Notes under the pieces: generated by a model
Told to the model about the DNA's origin: nothing
What the model saw: only the letters and a program-made list of their open reading frames with translations
Database searches by the model: none
NCBI RefSeq assembly: GCF_047126315.1
Contig: NZ_CP138953.1
Location: 1,798,001 to 1,862,000, forward strand
Length of the DNA: 64,000 bases
From: Shimia sp022448905
Lineage (GTDB): Bacteria > Pseudomonadota > Alphaproteobacteria > Rhodobacterales > Rhodobacteraceae
Reading direction: 5' to 3'
Shown: positions 26,501 to 39,534 of the stretch, piece after piece
Position numbering within the stretch: the stretch's first letter is position 1
Layout of the letters: each line of letters begins with the position of its first letter
Position numbers and translations under genes: made by a program

Positions 26501-26576
26501 GGGGCCTTAGCTCAGCTGGGAGAGCGCCTGATTTGCATTCAGGAGGTCAGCGGTTCGATCCCGCTAGGCTCCACCA
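26501..26576 (+). tRNA. tRNA-Ala (TGC)
   Basis: 76 nt with encoded CCA. Acceptor GGGGCCT/AGGCTCC; anticodon loop TTTGCAT gives anticodon TGC. Located first in the 16S-23S spacer. Confidence 0.97.
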
Positions 26577-26676
26577 GGATTTGGGCTCAGCAACCACACG
26601 GGCCTGCCCTTACGGTTGACTTTGCTTTGCAAAGCAACTCACCGGGCGACGCGTTTTGCCTTTGGCAAAAGCGCTT

Positions 26677-26753
<77 letters not shown>

Positions 26754-27374
26754 ACTCACTTCTGAAAGAAGTGAGGCCAACAGCAGTCACGCAAGGCACG
26801 CGACAGTGGCTTTTGCTTGCAAAAGCTCACGAAAGCGTCCCTCCGGCTGACATCAACTCGATCATCAAGCACTTGCATAAGTGTTTGATCATCCAGTTGG
26901 ATGACGACTTCTTCGGAAGTTTTGACATCGTTTAGAGAGATACAAGTTGTTCCAAGACGGCTCTTTGAAAGAGCGGTTTTGAGAATAACAATCAACACTG
27001 TTTGATCGCCCTAAGTACGGGGATGATCTCAGTTAGGTGCCGATCCTTTCGAGGTGACGCGAGCCTTTGATCAAGACTGTTTCCTCGGTCTTCCAAGGGT
27101 CTGCCTGCTGAAACGAACAGAGTTGTCCAAGTCAAGTACACTAACCCGCAAGATCGAGAGATCTTGCATTGTTCCTTATCCTCTTCGTGGGGCCGACCGA
27201 CATCGGCAGCGAAGGTTCCAGGGTAAGGAGCGGGAAAAGTATGACTTTTGGTTCAGAAACAGGATTGTGCGGCATGCCAGCCAAACGATCACGAATGACT
27301 TAGTCCTCAAGTAGCGCACTGATTTATTTTAGTGGGCGGTAGGACATCAAAACAGTCTTTCTCTTTCTGGATCA
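26754..27374 (+). other. 16S-23S spacer, tRNA-Ile to 23S
   Basis: About 620 bp without genes. Contains a hairpin CTCACTTCT-GAA-AGAAGTGAG right after tRNA-Ile and, at 27306-27342, the first copy of a hairpin motif that recurs before 5S and tRNA-fMet. The remainder is variable spacer. Confidence 0.7.
27306..27342 (+). repeat. rrn spacer hairpin motif, copy 1 (before 23S)
   Basis: CTCAAGTAGC ... GGCGGTAG with a 19-nt hairpin (CACT/AGTG arms) between the conserved flanks. The same flanks recur at 30285 and 30570. Confidence 0.7.
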
Positions 27375-30207
<2,833 letters not shown>

Positions 30208-30284
30208 CCAGTAAAAGTAAGACTGGAAATCAAAAGCATACACACTACACAATCAGTGAAATGACTTGGACACCAACTCTCGCG

Positions 30285-30308
30285 CTCAAGTAGCCCTCCG
30301 GGCGGTAG
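30285..30308 (+). repeat. rrn spacer hairpin motif, copy 2 (before 5S)
   Basis: CTCAAGTAGC-CCTCCG-GGCGGTAG, 24 bp, differing from copy 3 at two positions. Confidence 0.75.
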
Positions 30309-30336
30309 CGCAAATGAGTATGAGGCCGTTTGTTCG

Positions 30337-30452
30337 GTTTGGTGATCATAGCGCGAGTGAAACACCCGGTCCCATCCCGAACCCGGCCGTTAAGCACCGT
30401 AGCGCCGATGGTACTGCATCTTAAGGTGTGGGAGAGTAGGTCATCGCCAAAC
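30337..30452 (+). rRNA. rrf: 5S ribosomal RNA
   Basis: About 116 nt. Terminal stem GTTTGGTG/CGCCAAAC; conserved CCCATCCCGAACCCGG and GGGAGAGTAGGTC. Ends may be off by one or two bases. Confidence 0.95.
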
Positions 30453-30569
30453 CTAACAAACGACCTCAGTATCTCTCTACGATGAAAAAAAAAAGAATAC
30501 CTTCAGAACAATCAAAACGTCCTGAAGGGCGACAGATCTCAAACCCAACCGGAAAGAGATCAAACCGGC

Positions 30570-30593
30570 CTCAAGTAGCCCTACCGGCGGTAG
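30570..30593 (+). repeat. rrn spacer hairpin motif, copy 3 (before tRNA-fMet)
   Basis: CTCAAGTAGC-CCTACC-GGCGGTAG, 24 bp, 15 bp upstream of tRNA-fMet. Confidence 0.75.
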
Positions 30594-30607
30594 GCCAACC
30601 AAACTGT

Positions 30608-32296
<1,689 letters not shown>

Positions 32297-32635
32297 GAAG
32301 GCAGGCTCCTGAACAGTGGTCGTGCAAATGGCGCCCCAATAGCTAGAGGGCTCGAAGGGGCGCCGACAACAGTTTTTTGCGGTTAGGGAACCTGACCGGT
32401 AACTTGGTGGTCCGTGTAGCTTTGTCTGGCGGCTTGCTGGCCAATAAGCCGGGCAAGCCTCAAGAGGCTGTCATGTGCAGGTGTTGAAACTGCCGGCTCA
32501 GTTTGGAGAGGGGACTTCCGCGTCATAGTTAGGCCCCCCCACGGATTGGGCGCATTCGTGCGATAAGTGAGGAGGGGTCAGAGGTATCAGGCCGCCAGTG
32601 CCTAACGCGTGGAGTGTTTAAGAAATTGAGAGAAA
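32297..32635. other. Gene-free stretch upstream of the recombinase
   Basis: About 340 bp holding presumably the recombinase promoter (read leftward). No gene or clear repeat seen. Confidence 0.4.
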
Positions 32636-32721
32636 TGTCTGACGTCAGCACCTATGGGTCCAATTAGGGTGATTTGATAAGGGAGAGTTTCTGGCTCATC
32701 GTAACCACTAAGGAGTGGAAG

Positions 32722-33087
32722 ATGAGAAAGACTACGAAGAGCCCTGGCGAGAAGATCGTTAAAGATATCAAGCGCGCCACCCGTAAACAGTATTCGGCGG
32801 AAGAGAAGATCCGTATCGTCCTTGATGGTCTTCGTGGCGAGGACAGCATAGCTGAACTGTGTCGCCGCGAGGGGATTTCTCAAGGCGTTTACTACAAATG
32901 GTCGAAGGACTTCATGGAGGCCGGTAAGAAGCGGCTGGCGGGCGATACAGCGCGTGCCGCAAACACTGACGAGGTGAAAGAACTGCGCCGCGAAGCAAAG
33001 GATCTCAAGGAGGTTGTCGCGGAGCAAACATTGGAACTGCGTCTTCTCAAAAAAAGCATGACAGGCGATGGGGGCGACCACGAATGA
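32722..33087 (+). CDS. IS3-family transposase OrfA
   Basis: 121 residues from ATG 32722 with AAGGAG upstream. HTH of the transposase type (QYSAEEKIRIVLDGLRGEDSIAELCRREGISQGVYYKWSKDF, in pieces) and a C-terminal leucine-zipper-like stretch (ELRREAKDLKEVVAEQTLEL). Its TGA overlaps the orfB ATG; the A7 tract just before could give the OrfAB fusion by -1 frameshift, as known for IS3 elements. Confidence 0.93.
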   Translation: MRKTTKSPGEKIVKDIKRATRKQYSAEEKIRIVLDGLRGEDSIAELCRREGISQGVYYKWSKDFMEAGKKRLAGDTARAANTDEVKELRREAKDLKEVVAEQTLELRLLKKSMTGDGGDHE

Positions 33088-34064
33088 GGTATGCCGCATC
33101 CGAGAAGCTGGAGATCATCCGGTTGGTTGAAGAAAGCCATCTGTCAGCGCGTCGTACATTGGCCAAACTGGGTATCCCTCGCACCACATTCTACCGTTGG
33201 TACGACCGATACCTGCAGCGCGGGGAGGCTGGTCTTGAGGATCAGTCTCCCAAGCCCAAACACGTTTGGAACCGCGTTCCAGACGAGGTGAAGCGCAAGG
33301 TCGTCAGCTTCGCCTTGAAAGAGACAGAGCTGTCACCCCGCGAGTTGGCGGTGACCTTCACAGACCAAGAACGGTACTTTGTATCGGAATCCACAGTGTA
33401 TCGCACGCTCAAGGCACATGACCTGATCACCAGCCCAGCATTCATCGTGCTGAAAGCCGCGAATGAGTTCGAGCATAAGACAACGGCCATCAACCAGCTT
33501 TGGCAGACCGACTTTACCTATCTCAAGGTTCTGGGGTGGGGCTGGTTCTATCTCAGCACAATCCTGGACGATTACAGCCGCTACATCATCTCGTGGAAGC
33601 TCTGCACGACCATGCGGGCGGAGGATGTGACTGACACGCTGGACTTGGCTTTGCAGGCGTCAGGGTGCGATCAGGTCCACGTTGTCCACAAACCGCGCCT
33701 ACTCAGCGACAACGGCTCCAGTTACGTCTCGGGTGACCTGGCTGAGTGGCTGCAGGACAAAGGCATGAAACATTCACGTGGAGCGCCGTATCATCCCCAG
33801 ACGCAGGGCAAGATCGAGCGTTGGCATCAAACTTTGAAGAACCGGATCTTGCTGGAAAACTATTTCCTGCCCGGCGATCTCGAAGACCAAATCGAAGCCT
33901 TCGTCGATCATTACAATCACCAGCGATATCACGAGAGCCTGAAAAACGTCACACCAGCCGATGTCTACTTCGGACGTGACCAAGCCATTCTGGAACAACG
34001 AGAAAGGATCAAACGGAAGACATTCGAAGCGCGACGCTTGCATCACAGTCAACGCGCAGCATAA
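33084..34064 (+). CDS. IS3-family transposase OrfB (DDE integrase)
   Basis: 326 residues. N-terminal HTH (SARRTLAKLGIPRTTFYRWYDRY), then the rve integrase core with DDE residues: D in WQTDFTYL, D in LLSDNGSSYVS, E in GKIERWHQTLKNR. Complete, so the element is probably active. Confidence 0.95.
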   Translation: MRYAASEKLEIIRLVEESHLSARRTLAKLGIPRTTFYRWYDRYLQRGEAGLEDQSPKPKHVWNRVPDEVKRKVVSFALKETELSPRELAVTFTDQERYFVSESTVYRTLKAHDLITSPAFIVLKAANEFEHKTTAINQLWQTDFTYLKVLGWGWFYLSTILDDYSRYIISWKLCTTMRAEDVTDTLDLALQASGCDQVHVVHKPRLLSDNGSSYVSGDLAEWLQDKGMKHSRGAPYHPQTQGKIERWHQTLKNRILLENYFLPGDLEDQIEAFVDHYNHQRYHESLKNVTPADVYFGRDQAILEQRERIKRKTFEARRLHHSQRAA

Positions 34065-34138
34065 TCAAACCGACCCGATGAGCCGAACACTCTCTTAGTT
34101 CACGCCGCTTTTGGTTCCAAAAACTTTGACGACGGACA

Positions 34139-34904
34139 GCCAACTTGCCGCAATCTGGACTGCAATATCACTATCGAAGCCCGATTTCCGGGTGGGGCGC
34201 TGTGTTGGTGACATGTTTGGACAGCTTTGAGATTAACGGAGAGCGGCAACGAGCGATAACAAAAACCCTGCAGTCTTTACCGTCCGCCACTATGCCAGTC
34301 GCACCGGCGTGGTTTCTGTGATCAACGCTAGCTCAAACGCTTTGCGTCGTCCTGACGTGGTGTGGATTGCTCGCTTTTTGTGGTGCGACATACTACCACA
34401 AGGCGACGGTTTTTTGTGAGGTTCAACAAGCCCAAACGACTTTTTCAGCCCATGCGTTGTAAATTATCTCGTAAAATCTGAAGGTTATATGGGTTTTGTT
34501 GCGGGTTCTTGAAACTGTTGACGTCTTAGAAACCTTATGGAAATAATTTGAGGCGCAAATAATGTATTTGAAACTCACCTTTAAGTCGGTCAAGCAACGG
34601 TTGGGCTCGCATGTGTAAACAGCTTCAAAGCTACTTCATTGAAAACGGATGGCTCCGATGAAGATTGTGCCAAATCTATTATGTTTGTTAGCTCGGAGGT
34701 AGCGGCGGTCTCATTCAAAACTGAACTCGAGGCAATTGTGATTACTCACGGCCTTCGGTTCCCGTATGGGACGAAACTGCAATATAGCTAACGGTTTGGA
34801 ACGGTTACTCCGCCTCTGTTTCTAAGTCACAGCACAAGCATAGTAAGATTGTTATAATATTTCATAGCAATCTTCTTCTGCATTTCGGTAGCTACGAGGC
34901 ATAG
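34139..34904. other. Gene-poor AT-rich island segment
   Basis: About 770 bp between the IS and the SnoaL-like gene. Reading all frames I see only short, unsupported frames. It may be decayed sequence plus the promoter of the following pair. Confidence 0.45.
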
Positions 34905-35333
34905 ATGTCCAAAGAATTATTAAAGAGTTGGATTGAACACGGCTGGTTAAACGGTGAGCTTGATACGGTAAACAGTATTCTGCCCGCTACTTTCAGTATC
35001 GCAGGTCTGCCTGCCTCAGAGCACTTTCCAAGGGCAGAGTTTCCGGAACTTGTTGAACTGTTCAGGCGCTTGACCGGCCCGGGTGTGGTCGAAATCACCA
35101 ATATTATCGAAGATACGCCATGGTGCAGTGCAACATTCAAACTGATTGGAAAGCCAGCCACTCAGCTCAAACCAATCACCATTGATGTCTTTCTAGTGGC
35201 TAAATTTGAGAGCGGCAGGATGACGGAGCATTACACTGGGTTCGACTATTTTTCTCTTTTCTCACAGTTAGGACAAATACCAGAGAACTCGCTAGAACAC
35301 TGTCTACTTGGGGGACACCTGACTTGGACTTGA
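34905..35333 (+). CDS. SnoaL-like (NTF2-fold) protein
   Basis: 142 residues, cytoplasmic. Layout of the SnoaL/NTF2-like fold: N-terminal helices (LLKSWIEHGWLNGELDTVNSIL), then strands ending RMTEHYTGFDYFSLFSQLG, a typical tail in which an aromatic-rich strand closes the pocket. SnoaL-like proteins are ligand-binding or isomerase-like; nothing indicates which here. Overlaps the next gene by 10 bp, so translation is likely coupled to the PilZ protein. Confidence 0.65.
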   Translation: MSKELLKSWIEHGWLNGELDTVNSILPATFSIAGLPASEHFPRAEFPELVELFRRLTGPGVVEITNIIEDTPWCSATFKLIGKPATQLKPITIDVFLVAKFESGRMTEHYTGFDYFSLFSQLGQIPENSLEHCLLGGHLTWT

Positions 35334-35662
35334 TTGGAAATAGACGATATTCAGATAACCGAAAATCTGGGCGAAGGTTCAGTAAACAGATAGCATGTGA
35401 GGTTCAGTTTGAGAACCACACGTTGGGGGCCGTGACCATTGATCTTGGAGCGCATGGAGCCTGCATCGAAGCAAGCCTCAATATTCACAGACTGGTTCGT
35501 CAAGCCGAAATTCGAATAATACTAGCCAACTCCATTTCTCGAAAAGCAAGAATTGTTTGGAGTTCCGGAACTAGAATGGGACTTAACTTTACAGTTCCTA
35601 TTCGTCGGACGCAGCTGGAAGCGCTTCTCGGTTCTGAATTAGGGAGCCTAAATCATCGATAG
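35324..35662 (+). CDS. PilZ-domain protein (putative c-di-GMP receptor)
   Basis: 112 residues, TTG start at 35324 with GGGGGA upstream, overlapping the SnoaL-like gene. PilZ features: an Arg-rich N-terminal segment (GRRFSKQIACEVQF, RxxxR-like position) and IDLGAHGACIEA, corresponding to the (D/N)xSxxG motif with Ser replaced by Gly. RKARIVWSSGTRMGLNF is the usual closing strand. The altered motif makes c-di-GMP binding uncertain. No GGDEF or EAL gene is nearby. Confidence 0.72.
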   Translation: MDLIGNRRYSDNRKSGRRFSKQIACEVQFENHTLGAVTIDLGAHGACIEASLNIHRLVRQAEIRIILANSISRKARIVWSSGTRMGLNFTVPIRRTQLEALLGSELGSLNHR

Positions 35663-36021
35663 ATCACCCAGATTCAGTTTGCTCGATAAGAACGATAGCC
35701 AGACAGCCTGGGCATCAAAGCTCACGGCCGGAACTTTGACTTGGAGTGGAGTTCCTACCTCCCATCCTCAAATTTTGCGCAAGCCCTGCAGTGTTCAAAA
35801 AGTGAGCACAAGATAGCCAAGGATGCATGTGTTGAAGAAAAAAATTGGCCTTCCAAAGAATTAATGCATTTTAAATGTATCTTTATTTGAATGCAGTCGC
35901 ACCCTGCGGCAGTGGAGAAGAAGAAACGGACTAATTGATCCGGGCTACGGATGCAGAAACGAGAGAAAGTAACACTGCTGAGGATTTGAAGATCCTTGGA
36001 TGAAACTTGAGAGGTGACTAA
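35663..36021. other. Gene-free stretch before the molybdopterin-fold/kinase operon
   Basis: About 360 bp, AT-rich, no gene seen. Probably contains the promoter of the following two-gene operon. Confidence 0.4.
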
Positions 36022-36540
36022 ATGAACAACTGGTCAATTCACTTCAAACGCCTTGTTGCGGTGGCGGCCGCTATCATGTCGTTCTCAATGACTGCCACAG
36101 CAGAACAGCTTCCGCTGCCCGCCGGCGAAGTAATTTTGACTATTTCTGGCGCTATTGGAAAAACAAACACGCAGGCAGGCGCAGAGTTCGACTTAGACCT
36201 GCTTAAAGCGCTGGAATGGGAGGAGGTGAATACCTTTACGTCGTTCACCGACGGCATGCAGACATTTGAGGGCCCTAGGCTATCGTCGTTACTAGATTTC
36301 GTTTCGGCATCAGGAACCACAATTGGTGCGTCCGCGATAAACGATTACTTCGTGGACATTCCAGTTACACATGCAGAAAACCAAGGGGTTATTTTGGCCG
36401 TTTTGCACAATGGCAAGGCGATGACCGTGCGGGACAAGGGGCCAATCTGGGTCATTTACCCGCAGTCCGAAGATGAGGCCAAGCTAAAGAAATTTGACAA
36501 TGAGATGATTTGGCAGCTGATTTCTATGGAGATTCGATAG
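36022..36540 (+). CDS. Periplasmic molybdopterin-oxidoreductase-fold protein
   Basis: 172 residues. Signal peptide 1-27 (ends MTATAEQ). The mature part resembles the oxidoreductase molybdopterin-binding fold of SuoX/YedY-like proteins in stripped-down form: VILTISGAIGK start, LLKALEWEEVNTFT, SFTDGMQTFEGPRLSSLLD, IPVTHAENQGVILAVLHNGKAMTVRDKGPIWVIYPQ. There is no Cys at all, so the Mo ligand is lost and it cannot be a normal molybdoenzyme. The gene ends 2 bp before the hybrid kinase, so it is probably a periplasmic sensor partner (inference). Confidence 0.75.
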   Translation: MNNWSIHFKRLVAVAAAIMSFSMTATAEQLPLPAGEVILTISGAIGKTNTQAGAEFDLDLLKALEWEEVNTFTSFTDGMQTFEGPRLSSLLDFVSASGTTIGASAINDYFVDIPVTHAENQGVILAVLHNGKAMTVRDKGPIWVIYPQSEDEAKLKKFDNEMIWQLISMEIR

Positions 36541-36542
36541 GT

Positions 36543-38414
36543 ATGCGGCTCCATAGAATTTTGAGTACTCGGCTTTTAAGACCATTCGCCGTGGTCGCCG
36601 TATTGGCTGCAGTGCTTTGGGCCGCAATCAATTCGGAAAATCAACGTCGTCAAGTCTCGACTGACGACGCGCTCAGACTTTCATCTTTAACTTGGAAAGT
36701 AAATGAAGCAATTTACGAAGCCCTTCGTTTGCACATTGCGCTTCTTCAGGTCGAACAGGGAAACGTACCGGCCAAGTCTCTCCAGACAAGAATTGACGTT
36801 CTATGGAGCCGCTTGGGAACCTTTGATCAAAGGGACATTTTCAGCGATCTAGACCTAAAGGAGATGGTCAAAGGCTATGAGAGCTTTTTGACGGCACTTG
36901 AAAAGTCTTGGGGCAAAGACCTGAATTTCAATAGTCAGCAACTTCAGGCCGCCAAATTTGAACTTCAGGCGTTAAATACTGATTTTAGGCGTTTGTGGAT
37001 AACCGACTACCTTCAACAACACAGGTCCGTCGTTCATTTCGCACAATATAACAGCAATCGGGATGCGGTTTTTCACAATAATCTTATAATTGCATCTTTT
37101 GTCGCGGTATTGATTTATTGTGCTTTTGAGTGCGTTGTTTCATTCTTGGCAGCGAAAAAGGAAAGAGCTCTCCGCCGAGAAGCAATAAAGAAGAGTGAGG
37201 CAAAGTCTGCCTTTGTGGCCAACGTTAGCCATGAAATCCGCACTCCTCTGAATGGAGTTTTGGGAATGGCACAGCTGTTGTCTGAAACTTCACTTACACC
37301 TCAGCAGAACGGAATGGTCGGCACAATCCTAACTTCAGGAAAGGTTTTGCAGCACACAATAAACGACATTCTAGACATTTCAAAAATTGACTCCAATGCT
37401 TTTGTATTTGCGGAGCGCGTGTTTTCGCTACAAGAAATTGTGCAAAATGTTTTTGTGATTAATGAGCCAACGGCGAGATCAATTGGCATCGATTTTAGCT
37501 TTCAAATTTCAAGTGAAAGTCCCGTAAAGTTGCTGGGAGACTCGATGAGGATTGTCCAAGTAGTTAATAACTTGGTATCTAATGCACTCAAGTTTACGGA
37601 CGTCGGGTTTGTTAATCTTCGTGTATCAGTTCGTGACGGTGGCTCGCCAAGCACCAGACAGTTGATGTTTTCAATTGAGGATAGTGGTTGCGGCTTATCC
37701 GAACACGAAGCACAGTTGGTTTTTGATCCCTTCTACCAGACAGAGCAGGCGACCCAAAAGAAGTATAAGGGAACAGGTCTAGGACTGTCGATTTCGAGCG
37801 CAATATGTAAGGCGATGGGGGGAGATCTGACGGTATCAAGTGTGCTTGGGCGTGGCAGCACGTTCACCGCAACTTTTGAGGTTAAACCGTTCTGTTCTTC
37901 GGCGATGCAAGATATCGAAAAGAAGGAAAAAATTGGCGATGGTCTAGTACGAAAAATTTCAGATCTCAAAAGAGCGAGACAAGACAACGAATTGAGTAAT
38001 TCGGGGTTGCGTGTGCTGATAGTGGACGACAGCAAGATCAACCGTAGAGTATTAGGAGCTTTCTCCAAAAAACACAGTAATTCCATTGAGGAAGCGGAAA
38101 CTGGCGAGGAAGCTATCAGTCTAACTGAAGAAAAATATTTCGACGTCATTTTTATGGACATCAATATGCCTGGTATGGGCGGAATGGCTGCTACCTCAAA
38201 AATTCTTAGTGAGAAAAAGAGGCTGGGATTGCCGCCCCCTATCATCATAGCAGTGACGGCCAATGTGATGCCCGATCAGTTGCAAGAATACAGAGCATGC
38301 GGTGTGGATCAAACTGTTGCCAAACCGGTGCGCAAGCGCGAAATTGACTATCTGTTAAAAGAAATCGGAGGGCGGATTGCCATGGATGAATTGGGTGTTC
38401 AACGTACAGGTTGA
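36543..38414 (+). CDS. Hybrid sensor histidine kinase paired with molybdopterin-fold protein
   Basis: 623 residues from ATG 36543 (MRLHRILST). TM1 is at about 14-30. A periplasmic helical region spans about 35-180, with TM2 near 185-205. HisKA H-box is ANVSHEIRTPLNGVLGMAQLL (about residue 229). HATPase has NNLVSNALKFT and GTGLGLSISSAICKAMGG. The receiver has D in VIFMDINMPGMGG (about 538) and Lys in VAKPVRK. Translationally close to the preceding periplasmic protein. AT-rich codon use unlike the chromosomal flanks. No DNA-binding output is encoded nearby. Confidence 0.9.
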   Translation: MRLHRILSTRLLRPFAVVAVLAAVLWAAINSENQRRQVSTDDALRLSSLTWKVNEAIYEALRLHIALLQVEQGNVPAKSLQTRIDVLWSRLGTFDQRDIFSDLDLKEMVKGYESFLTALEKSWGKDLNFNSQQLQAAKFELQALNTDFRRLWITDYLQQHRSVVHFAQYNSNRDAVFHNNLIIASFVAVLIYCAFECVVSFLAAKKERALRREAIKKSEAKSAFVANVSHEIRTPLNGVLGMAQLLSETSLTPQQNGMVGTILTSGKVLQHTINDILDISKIDSNAFVFAERVFSLQEIVQNVFVINEPTARSIGIDFSFQISSESPVKLLGDSMRIVQVVNNLVSNALKFTDVGFVNLRVSVRDGGSPSTRQLMFSIEDSGCGLSEHEAQLVFDPFYQTEQATQKKYKGTGLGLSISSAICKAMGGDLTVSSVLGRGSTFTATFEVKPFCSSAMQDIEKKEKIGDGLVRKISDLKRARQDNELSNSGLRVLIVDDSKINRRVLGAFSKKHSNSIEEAETGEEAISLTEEKYFDVIFMDINMPGMGGMAATSKILSEKKRLGLPPPIIIAVTANVMPDQLQEYRACGVDQTVAKPVRKREIDYLLKEIGGRIAMDELGVQRTG

Positions 38415-38596
38415 GGTATTGAACCACTAAGCCTTTTCTGAGGACTTTTTAGCTTCGAGCTCCGAGAAAACGGCATTAATCCGTGTCATCGATGCCGCTT
38501 TACAAATGAACGACTACTTGACGCACTTTGGAGCGTCGGTGTTTTTATGAATACTAAGAAGGTGGCGTCTTCAAAAGCTAATAGGCGGCTAACCGG

Positions 38597-39056
38597 TTAT
38601 TGAAACGCATGAATGGGGTAAGATGACAGGAACTCGAGGTGCTCTGACGCCACAGCAGCGGGCTTATCCAACATCGGAACATGCCCACATTCATCAAGTT
38701 TAGTTAAATGTGATGTCGGCAAATTCTGATCGAGTAGTGCAGCGCCACTGATATGAAAAATCCGGTCTTCTTGGCACCAGATTATCAGCGTCGGCATTTC
38801 AAGTGAGGGCGCAAGATCCAAGACCGTTGGTAGGCCAGATTTTTTATGCACGACATCCCATATGCGGGCGTTGTGATCTGCCCGGGCCACCTCGTCCTCC
38901 GACCAAGTCCTAAGGATCGGGCCGGGGATGTATAGAATATTTGGGGACAGCGACTAGTTACGTTCAGCAAAGTCTTCGGTTGTTTGAACGACCAGAGGGG
39001 TTATCCCGAGATCTCGTGCCTTATCCATGTCACTTGGTGTTGGGGTAGGGATCCCA
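38597..39056 (-). pseudogene. Truncated alpha/beta hydrolase pseudogene (partial copy of 44090-45040)
   Basis: 38621-39056 aligns without gaps to 44108-44543. The frame encodes the C-terminal half of the hydrolase (LEMPTLIIWCQEDRIFHISGAALLDQNLP, in pieces; CGHVPMLDKP) with catalytic Asp and His regions. The N-terminal half with the Ser nucleophile is missing, and a TAG interrupts the frame where the intact gene reads NEW. The similarity ends abruptly at about 39056. Confidence 0.85.
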
Positions 39057-39091
39057 GCGGCCATTCGTCCGCTCTCTTTTTTGCAACGGCC

Positions 39092-39286
39092 TTACTTCGG
39101 CACAGGCGGCGTTTGGGTCAATTTAGTCATTCGACTCTTTAGTTCCTTCTCAATGATATTTGCCTCGTAAGGTTTCATTTTTTTCCACCTTGCGCATTCC
39201 TCCCTTGTGCGGCCACAGCCAAGACACCAGCCACAAGGGCCTGTAAATTCACAGACATCGACGCAGGGACTTTTACGTTTTTTCAT
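39092..39286 (-). CDS. DUF1289 family protein
   Basis: 64 residues. Family pattern SPCVDVCEF...GPCGWCLGCGRTREECARW with five conserved Cys, then the W..M.P segment (RWKKMKPYEA). Small cytoplasmic, probably metal- or FeS-binding protein; function not established. A further 248-bp gap (39287-39534) upstream shows no gene. Confidence 0.8.
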   Translation of the reverse strand: MKKRKSPCVDVCEFTGPCGWCLGCGRTREECARWKKMKPYEANIIEKELKSRMTKLTQTPPVPK

Positions 39287-39534
39287 AGTTGTTGAGTGCC
39301 TTTAGCGGGAGGAAGGTCATTAGTTGCATTCACAGCTGTTGTTCCACAAAAGGCCGATGGAGTGGCCCCAAACAATTGGATGATCCGCTTTAAGTCTCGT
39401 GGACCTCAGAGTATGGATAAGCGCTGCCGGACCATCGTGCTACCACAATCAGACTTTTCTGGACGTTGGAGAAAGATACGGCGGCCATCCCCTGCATGCG
39501 TCAATTCACTGAGCGCAACGCAACTATGTCGTCG

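Larger units (their letters stand above)
32636..34138 (+). mobile_element. IS3-family insertion sequence, copy 1
   Basis: 1,503 bp, identical in all translated frames to copy 2. Imperfect terminal inverted repeats TGTCTGACGTCA / TGTCCGTCGTCA (10 of 12), TG...CA ends. Two overlapping frames with an A7 run at 33048-33054 suited to -1 frameshifting. Flanks (AAA left, GCC right) show no target duplication. Confidence 0.9.
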
